Assembly (NCBI RefSeq): GCF_902859725.1 | Contig: NZ_CADIJP010000020.1 | Coordinates: 56,984-120,983 of the forward strand | DNA: 64,000 nt | Direction of reading: 5' to 3' | Source: Achromobacter mucicolens | Lineage (GTDB): Bacteria > Pseudomonadota > Gammaproteobacteria > Burkholderiales > Burkholderiaceae_B | In this document: positions 35,858-46,709 of the stretch, one piece after another | Numbering within the stretch: the stretch's first letter is position 1 | How the letters are laid out: each line of letters begins with the position of its first letter | Position numbers and translations under genes: made by a program | The notes under the pieces: model-generated | Databases searched by the model: none | Seen by the model: the letters and a program-made list of their open reading frames with translations, nothing else | Told to the model about the DNA's origin: nothing

Positions 35858-36838
35858 ATGGCCAGCGTAACCCGCGAGGATTTTTCCGTTGCCGCCGCCA
35901 CCAACGCGTCGGCTTACCGGCGCATCACGATTCCCGTCCTGCGGATCGAGGCAGGCCCGGGACCCGCCGTCGCGCTGATCGCCGGCGTGCACGGCGACGA
36001 ATGGGAAGGCCAGGCAGCCATCCTGGATTTGTGGCATCAGTTGCCCGACATCCTGCAGCGCGGCACCGTCTATCTGCTGCCCGCGGTCAACGCGGAAGCA
36101 TCGCTTGCCGGCACCCGGCTGTCCCCCTCCGACGGCGGCAACCTGAACCGCGCCTTCCTCGGCGAGCCGGCGCGCGGCTACACCGAAAGCGTGGCAGCCG
36201 CCCTGGAAGCGCGGCTGTTGCCTCGCGTGCAGGCCCTGGTGGACGTGCACAGCGGCGGCGCGTCGCTGCGCTACCTGCCGTCGTCGGTCATCACCCGCTA
36301 CGGCAACGATCCCTACGACGAACGCCTGCCCGCGCTCGCGCGCGCGTTCGGGCTGCCCGACTGCGTGTTCTTTCGTGGCGGCGAAGCCGGTTCCATGCCC
36401 GCCGCAGCCAGCCGGCACGGCGTGCTGCGCCTGTCTGCCGAGATCGGCGGCGGCCGAGAGACCAGCCAGTTGCTGGCGGACCGTTGCCGAGACGGATTGC
36501 TGGGCTGCCTGGCCGAACTGGGACTGCTGCATGACCGGGCGCCCGCCTCTGCCGCGCAAGTCCGCCTCTACGACCTCGACACGCCCGCCGCGACGCTGCG
36601 GTCACGTGAGTCCGGCGTCTTCGTCCCCGCCGTGGAACTGGGACAAGCCGTGGCCGCGCACCAGCGCATCGGCCGCCTGATCGAACCGGCACGGCCCGAC
36701 TCCCCGCCGCGCGCCCTGCTCAGCCCGCAAGCCGGCACGGTGGTATGCCTTCGACCCATCGCGCGCAGCGACGACGGCGATTGCCTGCTGCAGGTCGCCC
36801 CCGCCCTCCCCTTGGACGCTCTTGCAACAAGATACTGA
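35858..36838 (+). CDS. Succinylglutamate desuccinylase/aspartoacylase-family zinc hydrolase
   Basis: M14-like zinc amidohydrolase of 326 residues that should remove an acyl group from an N-acylated amino acid. Zinc ligands are His and Glu in AGVHGDEWEGQAA (HxxE form) and His in LVDVHSGGASLR. DGGNLNRAFLG is the substrate-binding Arg region typical of AstE/AspA proteins. A glutamate base is expected in RLSAEIGGGRET. DoeB-type N-acetyl-diaminobutyrate deacetylases share this fold. GGAG precedes the ATG by 7 bases. It abuts a PLP-lyase gene by 3 bases, so the deacylated amino acid is probably the substrate of that enzyme. Confidence 0.87.
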   Translation: MASVTREDFSVAAATNASAYRRITIPVLRIEAGPGPAVALIAGVHGDEWEGQAAILDLWHQLPDILQRGTVYLLPAVNAEASLAGTRLSPSDGGNLNRAFLGEPARGYTESVAAALEARLLPRVQALVDVHSGGASLRYLPSSVITRYGNDPYDERLPALARAFGLPDCVFFRGGEAGSMPAAASRHGVLRLSAEIGGGRETSQLLADRCRDGLLGCLAELGLLHDRAPASAAQVRLYDLDTPAATLRSRESGVFVPAVELGQAVAAHQRIGRLIEPARPDSPPRALLSPQAGTVVCLRPIARSDDGDCLLQVAPALPLDALATRY

Positions 36839-36841
36839 CTC

Positions 36842-37942
36842 ATGCAGATGAACCCCAGATTGACCGGCCTGCGCTGCATCCGCTGCGCAACCCTTTGGCC
36901 AGCGGGCGACTACCCCGAAGGCTGCCCCGCTTGCCTGGCGGCCGGCCACCCCGCCACGCTGGAGTGCCAGTATGACGCGCACGCGGTGGACGAGGCCATG
37001 CCCCTGCCCATCCTGTCGCCCGTGACGTTGGGCGAAGGCGGCACACCTTGCCTTGCCGCGCCCGACCTGGCGCGTGATGAAGGCCTGGGCGCGTTGTGGC
37101 TCAAGTGCGAAAGCGCCAATCCCACAGGCAGCCACAAGGACCGCATGTCGGCGCAGCTGGTATCGCGCGCGCGGCTGGCCGGCGCCACCCGCGTGGCGGC
37201 GGCTTCCAGCGGCAACGCGGGCGTGTCGCTGGCCGCCTACTGCGCCGCGGCAGGCTTAGAGGCCGACATCGCCATCACCCGCAACTGCCCGCCACTGCAA
37301 CGCGAAGCCATGGAGCGCTTCGGCGCGCGGCTGCGGGCGTTCGAAGACAGCCTGGGCCGCTGGCCCTACGTGGCCGACCTGTGCCGCAACCACGGCGCGT
37401 TCGCGGGCACGAACTACCTGAATCCGCCGGTGGGCACGCATCCCTACGGCGTTGAAGGCTACAAGCCCATCGCCCAGGAGATCCTGGACGACTGCGGCGT
37501 GCCCACGGACATCATCGTGCCGACGGCGCGCGGCGACCTGCTGTGGGGCATCTACCTGGGCTGGCAGCATCTCTTGGCGGCCGGCCGCATTACGCGCCTG
37601 CCCCGGCTGCACGCCGTGGAACCCTACGCTCGTCTGTCGCGCGCACTCACGACCGGCGATGCCCGAGGCCAGTGGGAAAGCGCGACACAGCAGTACTCCA
37701 TTGCGGGCGGCACCTGCACGCTGCAGGCCCTGGAGGCGCTGTCGCGCTCGGGCGGCATGCCGGTGGAGACGTCCGATGCGCAAGCCGGCGACGCGCGCCT
37801 GCGCCTTGAACGCATGGGCCTGGGTGCGGAACTATCGTCGGCCGCCGCATTGGCGGCCGTGGCGCGGCTCAGGCGCGCCGGCAAGCTCGATGCGGAGTCG
37901 GCGGTGGTGTTGATGCTGACCTCGGACGGGCGCCGGGGCTGA
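36842..37942 (+). CDS. Threonine-synthase-like PLP-dependent enzyme
   Basis: Fold-type II PLP enzyme of 366 residues. An N-terminal zinc-ribbon-like motif, CIRCATLWPAG..CPAC (residues about 12-32), is followed by the PLP lysine motif ANPTGSHKDRMS and the phosphate loop ASSGNAGVSLAAY. This is the layout of threonine synthase and of threonine-synthase-like lyases. The genuine biosynthetic thrC normally sits with hom and thrB, which are absent here, so a catabolic eliminase or dehydratase is more likely. It starts 3 bases after the deacylase stop. The natural substrate is unknown; an amino acid freed by the preceding deacylase is the working guess. Confidence 0.82.
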   Translation: MQMNPRLTGLRCIRCATLWPAGDYPEGCPACLAAGHPATLECQYDAHAVDEAMPLPILSPVTLGEGGTPCLAAPDLARDEGLGALWLKCESANPTGSHKDRMSAQLVSRARLAGATRVAAASSGNAGVSLAAYCAAAGLEADIAITRNCPPLQREAMERFGARLRAFEDSLGRWPYVADLCRNHGAFAGTNYLNPPVGTHPYGVEGYKPIAQEILDDCGVPTDIIVPTARGDLLWGIYLGWQHLLAAGRITRLPRLHAVEPYARLSRALTTGDARGQWESATQQYSIAGGTCTLQALEALSRSGGMPVETSDAQAGDARLRLERMGLGAELSSAAALAAVARLRRAGKLDAESAVVLMLTSDGRRG

Positions 37943-37951
37943 CCGCCACCG

Positions 37952-38860
37952 CTACACGCCGAATCGATCGATCAGCGGGGCCAGGGCGGCGCGCAGGCAC
38001 GTCGCCCAGAACTTGCCGGCTTCGGACAAGGGGCGGCTGCCATGCACGATCATGTGGCATTCGAAATGCACGGAGGCTTGAAGCGGCCGGAAGCTGAGTC
38101 CCGCGGCCTCCATGCCTAGCGCCGTCGCCGGATTGGCGATGCCCACGCCATGCCCCGCCAGCGCAAGCTGACAGACCGTGCTGGAATACGGCGTCTCGAT
38201 CGCGACACGCAAGCTTTGGCCGGCCTGACGCAACAGCGCATCCAGCCGCTTGCGCGACCCGTCCTCGGCGTTCAGCGCAATCACATCGACTTCGGCCAGT
38301 TGCGAGAAATTCACCGATTCCAGACGCGCCAGCGCGTGTCCGGCCGGAAACACCGCCACCGCCCGCAAGCTTGCTAGACGATGCCCGCGCAGCCCTTCCA
38401 GTTCGGACTCGTCGGCCACTGCCGCCAGATCCAGCTCGCCAGACACCACCATGTCGCGCAAGGTATTGGAATCGCGTATCTGCAAGTAAAGCGGCGTATC
38501 GGGGTAGCGCACGCGAAAGCGCGAGATGGCATCGGTGACGATGGCGCCGCTGTAGGCGTGGATGCAGCCGATCCGCAGCCGCGGCTGCGCGGCGCCGCGG
38601 ATCGCCCGGATCTTGCGTCCCAGGCTTTCCAGTCCAACATTCAGGCGGCGGATCTCTTCGTACAGAAGGGTAGCCTCGGGCGTGCGTTGCATTCGCTGGC
38701 GCACGCGCTCGAAAAGGCGCAGCTCGATGCTGGCTTCCAGCGCGGCCAGCGTCGCGCTGACGGTTGCGGGCGACACGTCCAGACGCCGAGCGGCAGCGGT
38801 CACGCTTTCGGTTTCGTAGACCGTGCGGAAGGTTTCGACCTGCTTGAGCGTGAACGTCAT
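37952..38860 (-). CDS. LysR-family transcriptional regulator
   Basis: LysR regulator of 302 residues. The helix-turn-helix is TLKQVETFRTVYETESVTAAARRLDVSPATVSATL split here into its two helices, and the C-terminal substrate domain begins near PRLRIGCIHAYSGAIV. ALAGHGVGIANPATALG is a typical LysR ligand-pocket motif. The start is MTFTLKQV rather than the further upstream ATG. It converges tail-to-tail with the deacylase/PLP-enzyme cassette, 9 bases apart, and begins 15 bases beyond the recO stop on the same strand, so it may be read from the housekeeping operon. It probably regulates the neighbouring cassette, but a shared promoter is not visible. Confidence 0.83.
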   Translation of the reverse strand: MTFTLKQVETFRTVYETESVTAAARRLDVSPATVSATLAALEASIELRLFERVRQRMQRTPEATLLYEEIRRLNVGLESLGRKIRAIRGAAQPRLRIGCIHAYSGAIVTDAISRFRVRYPDTPLYLQIRDSNTLRDMVVSGELDLAAVADESELEGLRGHRLASLRAVAVFPAGHALARLESVNFSQLAEVDVIALNAEDGSRKRLDALLRQAGQSLRVAIETPYSSTVCQLALAGHGVGIANPATALGMEAAGLSFRPLQASVHFECHMIVHGSRPLSEAGKFWATCLRAALAPLIDRFGV

Positions 38861-38875
38861 GAGGCCGGGCCGCAA

Positions 38876-39463
38876 TCAGATGCGCTGCAGGTCCAGCAGC
38901 ACGCGCCGCGTGGAAAGCGGACGGCCCGCCAGAATTTCGGCCAGGCGCGCGCGCAGATCGCTGCGCAGCGCGGGCTCGATCACCGGATCGTCGAAATCGG
39001 GAGGCGCTTCGTCCACGCCGTAGCCCGTCTCGCGCAGCAGAGTCCACTCAAAGCGGCGCAGCGCACCGGCCGCGCGGGTGCCGGCGGACAATTGCTGCAG
39101 GGCCATGTCATACGCATCGAACAGCAGCGGGTGGGCGTCCTCGCGGGGCAGAAGGCGCAGCAGCAGTTCGTTCATGTACCACGCCGACATCAGCGCGGCG
39201 CCAGCCAGCGGCCGGATGCCGGCGATCTCGGCGCGGGTCAGCGTCTTGACCTCGCCGTTGCCGGTCCATGACAGCAGCAGCGGCTGAAAGGCTGACAGGA
39301 CGGGGCGCAAAACGGAATAAGGGCGCTTGGCGCCCTTGGCGACCATGGCGACGCAGCCATGATCGCGAGAGAAGGTCTGAACAATCAGGGAGGTTTCACG
39401 CCACGCCGTGGCGTGGAGCATGAACCCCGGGCGATCCTGGACGCGTGGCGCCCGTCTACTCAT
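38876..39463 (-). CDS. recO: DNA repair protein RecO (short form)
   Basis: RecFOR-pathway mediator that loads RecA and anneals single strands. The N-terminal OB domain is clear ([42 protein letters not shown]). The helical domain ends RRFEWTLLRETGYGVDEAPPDF, and the C-terminal helix RPLSTRRVLLDLQ is present. The product is 195 residues, against about 240 for most RecO proteins. Alignment by eye to E. coli RecO shows roughly 50 residues missing between the GYGV and PDFDDP segments, which normally hold the beta-hairpin or zinc-finger part. The frame is open, so this is an in-frame loss, not a frameshift. It overlaps era by 8 bases. Confidence 0.87.
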   Translation of the reverse strand: MSRRAPRVQDRPGFMLHATAWRETSLIVQTFSRDHGCVAMVAKGAKRPYSVLRPVLSAFQPLLLSWTGNGEVKTLTRAEIAGIRPLAGAALMSAWYMNELLLRLLPREDAHPLLFDAYDMALQQLSAGTRAAGALRRFEWTLLRETGYGVDEAPPDFDDPVIEPALRSDLRARLAEILAGRPLSTRRVLLDLQRI

Positions 39464-40346
39464 AACCCAGATCGCGCAGCGCACCCTCGCGGTCGGACCA
39501 GCCCTTGCGCACCTTGATGTAGACCTCCAGATGCACGGGTTTGTCCAGCAGCTTGGCGATGTCCTGCCGCGCCTCCGTGGCGATCCGCTTCATGTGCATG
39601 CCGCCGGTGCCCAGCAGGATCGGCTTGTGGCTGTCGCGTTCGACGACGACACAGGCATTGATGGTGGCGCCCTTGGCAGTCTCTTCCCATTGCTCGATGA
39701 CGACCGTGCAGCCATACGGCAGTTCGTCGCCCACCAGGCGGAAGATCTTCTCGCGCACGAGTTCGGCCGCGATGAAGCGCATGGGACGATCGGTGAGCGT
39801 ATCTTCCTCGAACATCGGCTCGCCTTCCGGCAGGCGCGATGCGATTTCGTCGAGCAGTTGATCCAGTTGCTGGTTCTTGGTGGCGCTGACAGGCACCACC
39901 GCGCCGAACGGATGCTGCGCCATGATCTTGGAGACGAACGCGAACAGGTCGTCGCGGTTCTTCAGGGCGTCGATCTTGGACACCACCAGAATCGTGCGCT
40001 CGGGATTGGGCAGGAGCGGCAGCAGCTTGGCGTCGCCCTCAGACCACTTGCCGGCTTCCACCACATGCACCACCACGTCGACGTCGGCCAGCGCCTGCGT
40101 CACGACGCGGTTCATCATGCGGTTCATCGCCCCCCCGTGGCGGGTCTGGAAACCCGGAGTATCGACGAACACGAACTGTTCGTGCTCGCGCGTGAGCACA
40201 CCGTGGATGCGGTGGCGGGTGGTCTGCGCCTTGCGCGACACGATGGAGATCTTGGAACCGATCAGGGCGTTCGTCAGCGTGGATTTGCCCACATTGGGGC
40301 GGCCAACGATGGCAACGAAGCCGGTACGAAAAGGGGTATCGCTCAT
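39456..40346 (-). CDS. era: GTPase Era
   Basis: Essential GTPase that binds the 3' end of 16S rRNA and guides 30S assembly. 296 residues. G1 GRPNVGKST lies at residues 15-23, G3 [11 protein letters not shown] follows, and G4 is SKID. The C-terminal KH domain has [21 protein letters not shown]. The start overlaps the rnc stop by 4 bases; its own stop overlaps recO. The rnc-era-recO order is the classical operon. Confidence 0.96.
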   Translation of the reverse strand: MSDTPFRTGFVAIVGRPNVGKSTLTNALIGSKISIVSRKAQTTRHRIHGVLTREHEQFVFVDTPGFQTRHGGAMNRMMNRVVTQALADVDVVVHVVEAGKWSEGDAKLLPLLPNPERTILVVSKIDALKNRDDLFAFVSKIMAQHPFGAVVPVSATKNQQLDQLLDEIASRLPEGEPMFEEDTLTDRPMRFIAAELVREKIFRLVGDELPYGCTVVIEQWEETAKGATINACVVVERDSHKPILLGTGGMHMKRIATEARQDIAKLLDKPVHLEVYIKVRKGWSDREGALRDLGYE

Positions 40347-41104
40347 TTAGTCTCTTGAGCCACTGCCACGGGCAGCGACAATTGCGCGGTTTTGCGCGCC
40401 TTGCCCGATTTGCGGGCAGCCTTGGCGGCCGGGCTGACGGCCAGCGCGGCCTCGAGCGCCAGCTTGGCCGCAGATTGCTCGGCGGCGCGACGGCTGGCGC
40501 CAGGCGCCATCACCTTGATATCGAGCGCCGGAATGGCGCATTCGACTTCGAACTGTTGGCTGTGAGCCGCGCCGTGCGTGGCCACCACCGTATACAGCGG
40601 CAGGGCCATCTTGCGGCCCTGCAGGAATTCCTGGAGCAAGGTCTTGGCGTCCTTGCCAAGCGTCTTGGGATCCACCGACGCCAGAACCGGCTGATACTGG
40701 CGCACGATCACGCGGCGCGCCGCGTCAAAGCCCGCATCCAGGAAGACGGCGCCGAAGATGGCCTCGACCGTGTCGGCCAGGATGGAAGGCCGGCGGAATC
40801 CGCCGCTCTTGAGCTCGCCCTCGCCAAGGCGCAGGTACTGGGACAACTCCAGCCGCTGGGCGATGTCGGCCAGCGATGCCTGTTTGACCAGGTTGGCGCG
40901 CAGGCGCGACAGATCGCCTTCGTCGATCTTCGAGTAGCGTTCGAACAGCATCGCCGCCACGACGAAGTTCAGCACGGAATCCCCAAGGAATTCCAATCGC
41001 TCGTTATGGCGCGCCCCGTGACTGCGGTGCGTCAGCGCCTGTTCAAGCAAGGCTGGATCACCGAAGTGGTGATCCAGGCGGTTTTCTAGCGTGGCTAGCG
41101 ACAT
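40343..41104 (-). CDS. rnc: Ribonuclease III
   Basis: Double-strand-specific endoribonuclease for rRNA and mRNA processing. 253 residues, with a C-terminal tail longer than E. coli (226). The catalytic signature [13 protein letters not shown] is near residue 35, and the second acid lies in [15 protein letters not shown]. The double-stranded RNA-binding domain runs from about residue 155 ([14 protein letters not shown]) to 225, followed by a basic [12 protein letters not shown] tail. The start is [14 protein letters not shown]; upstream in-frame codons belong to lepB. It overlaps era and lies 2 bases after lepB. Confidence 0.96.
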   Translation of the reverse strand: MSLATLENRLDHHFGDPALLEQALTHRSHGARHNERLEFLGDSVLNFVVAAMLFERYSKIDEGDLSRLRANLVKQASLADIAQRLELSQYLRLGEGELKSGGFRRPSILADTVEAIFGAVFLDAGFDAARRVIVRQYQPVLASVDPKTLGKDAKTLLQEFLQGRKMALPLYTVVATHGAAHSQQFEVECAIPALDIKVMAPGASRRAAEQSAAKLALEAALAVSPAAKAARKSGKARKTAQLSLPVAVAQETK

Positions 41105-41106
41105 AA

Positions 41107-41994
41107 TCAGTTGAATCGGCCGATGCGGCTCAGATCGCTGAAGTTCATCCAGATGAAGAAGGCGCGGCCGACGATGTTGGCTTCCGGGACAAACCCCCAA
41201 TACCGGCTATCCGCGCTGTTGTCCCGATTATCGCCCATGGCGAAATAATTCCCTTCGGGTACTTTGCAGCGTACCCCATTGTGGCTGTATTGGCAGTTTT
41301 CGCGGTAGGGAAAACGCCACTCCTGCGGGGTATAGCGCTGAGGAACGTTCTCATCGAGCAGGATCTTGTGCTCAACGTCGCCCAACTTCTCTTTATATTG
41401 CGCAATATAAGACACACGATCCGGTTCAAAATAGTCGCCATCGCGCACATGCGGCACCAGCTCACCATTGACATACAGCTTCTTGTCGATGTATGCGACC
41501 TCGTCGCCGGGCAAGCCCACCACGCGCTTGATGTAATCGACGTCCGGATCCACCGGATACCGGAACACGAACACGTCGCCGCGCTGCGGCGAGCCGATGG
41601 GGACGATCTTCTTGTCGATCACCGGCAGGCGAAGGCCATAGCTGAATTTGTTCACCAGAATCAAATCGCCCGATTGCAGCGTGGGCAGCATCGATCCGGA
41701 CGGAATGCGAAACGGCTCGACGACGAACGAGCGCAGCATGAACACGAACAGAATGACGGGGAAAAAGCTGACCGCGTACTCGACCCACCAGGGCACGCGC
41801 CGGGCGGTGTCGCCAGCTTCGCGCCGCAGGCGCTCGGCCTCTTGCGCGTCACCCACCAACGCCGTGTCGTACTGCGCCATCGCGGCCTGCGCCCGGCGCT
41901 CTCGCCCCTTGCGCAGCACGGCCAGATCGAGCGCCCAGATGACGCCGGTAACCACCAGCAGAATAAAAAGGATCAGGGCAAAGTTCCAACTCAT
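41107..41994 (-). CDS. lepB: Signal peptidase I
   Basis: Membrane-bound serine/lysine peptidase that removes signal peptides. 295 residues. Two N-terminal membrane segments (about residues 3-25 and 74-92) anchor the enzyme. The catalytic Ser101 is in [13 protein letters not shown], and the general-base Lys156 is in [16 protein letters not shown]. The conserved C-terminal [16 protein letters not shown] is present. It follows lepA by 22 bases and precedes rnc by 2, the standard lepA-lepB-rnc order. Confidence 0.96.
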   Translation of the reverse strand: MSWNFALILFILLVVTGVIWALDLAVLRKGRERRAQAAMAQYDTALVGDAQEAERLRREAGDTARRVPWWVEYAVSFFPVILFVFMLRSFVVEPFRIPSGSMLPTLQSGDLILVNKFSYGLRLPVIDKKIVPIGSPQRGDVFVFRYPVDPDVDYIKRVVGLPGDEVAYIDKKLYVNGELVPHVRDGDYFEPDRVSYIAQYKEKLGDVEHKILLDENVPQRYTPQEWRFPYRENCQYSHNGVRCKVPEGNYFAMGDNRDNSADSRYWGFVPEANIVGRAFFIWMNFSDLSRIGRFN

Positions 41995-42016
41995 CAGCTA
42001 ATCGCCTTCTGGGGTT

Positions 42017-43810
<1,794 letters not shown>

Positions 43811-43920
43811 GCTTGAATTTATAAGGGACGGAACAGACGGCATATTGCCGGGAGACACCGCCGCCGGAGTGTGCACGGCCGACGTGTGAGGCGCTGACGG
43901 GCTAGGCCCGGACAAAACTG

Positions 43921-43941
43921 AGGGGGCGCCTGGCGCCCCCT
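43921..43941 (-). terminator. Stem-loop downstream of mucD
   Basis: Perfect 10-base arms AGGGGGCGCC / GGCGCCCCCT around a single T, followed on the minus strand by CAGTTTTG. It lies 160 bases past the mucD stop and 110 before lepA, so it likely ends the sigma-E operon. Nothing else gene-like was seen in the 290-base gap (43811-44100). Confidence 0.6.
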
Positions 43942-44100
43942 CTTGCGGCAACCAGCCATTTTAGCCGGTCTTGAGCCATTTTATTTGTCACGGCTGCGCC
44001 CCGGGACAAAAAGCGCCCTGAGATGCCAGCGCCCGGCTGTTTCGACCGAGCCGCCGGCCGGACCTGGCGCCCACGGGCACCGGCCGGCAGGGCTGTCACA

Positions 44101-45582
44101 TCACTTGCCGGCAGGCACCGCCACCCATTGCGTCTGGTCGCCGCGGCGCACCAGCAGACCCGTCGCGCGGCTCTTGTCCAGCTTGGCAACCAGTTCGCCG
44201 AACTGCTTGGCGCCGGTCACGTCGGTGTCGTTCAGGGCCAACACGATGTCGCCTTCCTGCAGGCCCGCCTTCCCGGCCGCGCCATCGGCAACCTTCACCT
44301 GGACGCCGCCCTTGATGCGCAGCTTCTTCTGGACATCGGCCGGCACGTCGATGACGCTCAGGCCCAGCGCGTTGGTGACTTCGGGCTCGGGCGCGGGCTT
44401 CTTGCCGGCGCCTGCCGCCTTCTCGGCCGGGATCTCACCGACCTTGACCGACAGCGTCATGCTCTTGCCCTTGCGCCAGATTTCCATGTCGGCGCGCGTG
44501 CCCGGCTTGGTCTCACCGACAATGCGCGGCAGATCGGACCAGCGCTTGATGGGTTCCTTGTTGAACTTCAGGATCACGTCGCCCGGCTGCACGCCCGCCT
44601 GCTCGGCAGGGCCTTCAGCTTCGACGCTGCTGACCAGCGCGCCTTCGGCCTTGGGCAGGCCGATGGCCTCGGCCACATCCTTGCCGACTTCGCCGATCTG
44701 CACGCCGACGCGGCCGCGCGTGACCTTGCCCGTCGTGCGCAGTTGCTCCACGACGCGCATGGCTTCGTCGATCGGAATGGCCAGCGAGATGCCCATGAAG
44801 CCGCCGCTGCGCGAGATGATCTGGGAGTTGATGCCCACGACCTCGCCGTCCAGGTTGATGAGCGGGCCTCCCGAATTGCCGGGATTGACCGCAACGTCGG
44901 TCTGGATGAACGGCAGGTATTCGCCGGTATCGCGGCCGATGGCGCTGACGATGCCGGAGGTCACGGTGGAGTCCAGGCCGAACGGCGAGCCGATGGCCAG
45001 CACCCACTGCCCCTTCTTCAGCGTCTTCGGGTTGCCGATAACCAGCGGCGTCATGTCCTTGGCTTCGATCTTGATGAGCGCCACGTCAGTGCGCTCGTCC
45101 GTACCGATGACCTTGGCCTTGAACTCGCGTCCGTCGGTCAGCGTGACATAGATGTCCGTCGCGTCGACCACGACGTGGTTGTTGGTCAGAATATAGCCGT
45201 CGGCTGAGATGAAGAAGCCCGACCCCACGCCGCGCGGAACCGTACGCTCTTCAGGCGGCGTCGGCTGCGGACGCTGGCGCGGATTGGGCGATTGGCCGGG
45301 CGGCTGGAATTCGGGACCGAAGAACCAGCGGAACAGCTCGTAGGGATCGCTGCCGCCGGGGCCATTGCCCCCGCGCACGGGCACGGTGGCCGTGGTGCGG
45401 ATGTTGACGACGGCCGGATCGGCCTTTTCAACGATGGCCGTGAAATCGGGCAAACCGACCGCGGCGGGCGCCGTCGTCTGCGCCACCGTCACGGGCACGT
45501 AGGCGGTGGACAGCATGGTCCCCGCCGCGACAGCCGCCAGAAAGCGCCGGAAAAAAGCGTTCGAGACCGTCATTGCTTTCAT
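44101..45582 (-). CDS. mucD: Periplasmic serine protease MucD/DegP
   Basis: HtrA-family protease/chaperone that degrades misfolded envelope proteins. 493 residues. The Sec signal is MKAMTVSNAFFRRFLAAVAAGTM and ends near VTVAQ. The catalytic triad is His136 (LTNNHVV), Asp166 (ERTDVALIKI) and Ser237 (NPGNSGGPL). Two PDZ domains follow, at about 290-380 and 395-485. The linker from residue 70 to 115 is unusually Pro/Gly/Gln-rich. It belongs to the rpoE-rseA-rseB-mucD operon, 38 bases after rseB, as in Pseudomonas algU-mucABD. A second in-frame ATG lies 9 bases in. Confidence 0.93.
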   Translation of the reverse strand: MKAMTVSNAFFRRFLAAVAAGTMLSTAYVPVTVAQTTAPAAVGLPDFTAIVEKADPAVVNIRTTATVPVRGGNGPGGSDPYELFRWFFGPEFQPPGQSPNPRQRPQPTPPEERTVPRGVGSGFFISADGYILTNNHVVVDATDIYVTLTDGREFKAKVIGTDERTDVALIKIEAKDMTPLVIGNPKTLKKGQWVLAIGSPFGLDSTVTSGIVSAIGRDTGEYLPFIQTDVAVNPGNSGGPLINLDGEVVGINSQIISRSGGFMGISLAIPIDEAMRVVEQLRTTGKVTRGRVGVQIGEVGKDVAEAIGLPKAEGALVSSVEAEGPAEQAGVQPGDVILKFNKEPIKRWSDLPRIVGETKPGTRADMEIWRKGKSMTLSVKVGEIPAEKAAGAGKKPAPEPEVTNALGLSVIDVPADVQKKLRIKGGVQVKVADGAAGKAGLQEGDIVLALNDTDVTGAKQFGELVAKLDKSRATGLLVRRGDQTQWVAVPAGK

Positions 45583-45620
45583 ATGTCACTCCGAAATTGC
45601 TGCTTGCGGAACGGCGGGAA

Positions 45621-46709
45621 TCATTTGGCCCCGCCCTCCGCGGGTGCGGCTGCCGCGGGTGCGGGCGGCACGTACTCAGTGGCTTGCGCAAGTTGTTCCA
45701 GCGTGGCGGCGGGCACTTCGCCAACCGCCGTCAACCAGAAGTCCGCGATGCGCGCGCCATAGACGTTGATCGCGCCGCGCTGCGACGCGCCATGCAACGG
45801 CTGGTGGTTGCGCTGGCTGTCGTAGGGCTCGATGAAGACCGAAATCGCCGCCAGGCCGTCGGACAGCACCATCTGGCTGACGGGCGATCCGCGCTTCATG
45901 GCGCGCGACACCTGCATGATCGTCTTGAAGCCATCAGGCGCCGGAATGCGCCACCCCTGGGCCGCAAGGTCCACGGGCTTCATGTTGGCCTCGAGCACCT
46001 TCCAGTCACGCGTGTTCCAGCGCGAAGACAGCGACTGCGGATCCACTTCGGAACCCAATCGCAGCGAAGTGAACGAAACCTGCTCGACCACGCCGCGCGC
46101 GGCGTTCAGCGTCTGGGCCTTCAGCAGCAAATTGGTTTCGACGTCCGCGCACAGGCGATAGCCATAGCGCAGCTTGTCCAGCGGTTCGATCGTGATGAGC
46201 CGGCATTCGCGGCCCGCGACGCGATGCGGCGTGGGCTCGGTGCGGATCTTGTAGTGTTCGGACAGATTGGCGGCGTCGCCCAGCAGCAGGCCGGGAAAGC
46301 GATCGCCGCGGCGGCGCTCGATCAGCACCGTCTTGCGCTCGGGGATCAGGCACTGCACATCGTCGTTGTGACGCAGGTATTCGCGCGGCTGGCCGTCAAG
46401 GATCTCGAGGCGTTCGCGCTCACCGGTGCCGTCAAGGACATGCACCAGGCGCGAGGACTGGATCACATCGCCCTGCTGATACATGAAGACGCCGGCGTAA
46501 TCCTGCTTGCGGGCCGCCTGCTGGATGCGCGTGAGCAGTTGCACCACGTCTTCGGTCTGGCCGGCTGGCGTGGCGCCGGCGGCGGCCGCGGGACCGTGCG
46601 CGGCAAGCAAAGCAGTCAGGAGCGTGGCGGCGAACCAGCCGGCGCGGTGAGCGTGCCACGAGGCAGCGCGTCCCAATACCGGCCAGCGTGATGCAAGCAC
46701 AAGCGCCAT
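45621..46709 (-). CDS. rseB: Sigma-E regulatory protein RseB/MucB
   Basis: Periplasmic protein that binds RseA and shields it from proteolysis until lipopolysaccharide or porin stress is sensed. 362 residues. The signal core AGWFAATLLTALLAAHGPAAAA precedes the mature domain. MucB/RseB motifs are DYAGVFMYQQGDVIQSSRLVHVLDG split into the FMYQ strand and the SRLVHV strand, DGQPREYLRHNDDVQC, and the C-terminal SDGLAAISVFIE. The start ATG shares one base with the rseA stop (TGATG), so the two are coupled. Confidence 0.92.
   Translation of the reverse strand: MALVLASRWPVLGRAASWHAHRAGWFAATLLTALLAAHGPAAAAGATPAGQTEDVVQLLTRIQQAARKQDYAGVFMYQQGDVIQSSRLVHVLDGTGERERLEILDGQPREYLRHNDDVQCLIPERKTVLIERRRGDRFPGLLLGDAANLSEHYKIRTEPTPHRVAGRECRLITIEPLDKLRYGYRLCADVETNLLLKAQTLNAARGVVEQVSFTSLRLGSEVDPQSLSSRWNTRDWKVLEANMKPVDLAAQGWRIPAPDGFKTIMQVSRAMKRGSPVSQMVLSDGLAAISVFIEPYDSQRNHQPLHGASQRGAINVYGARIADFWLTAVGEVPAATLEQLAQATEYVPPAPAAAAPAEGGAK

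Noticed and set aside
43811-43951. N-terminal extension of lepA by 47 codons
   Set aside because: LepA proteins start at [10 protein letters not shown]-type sequence. The extension is Pro/Ser-rich, runs through the intergenic region and includes part of a terminator-like area.
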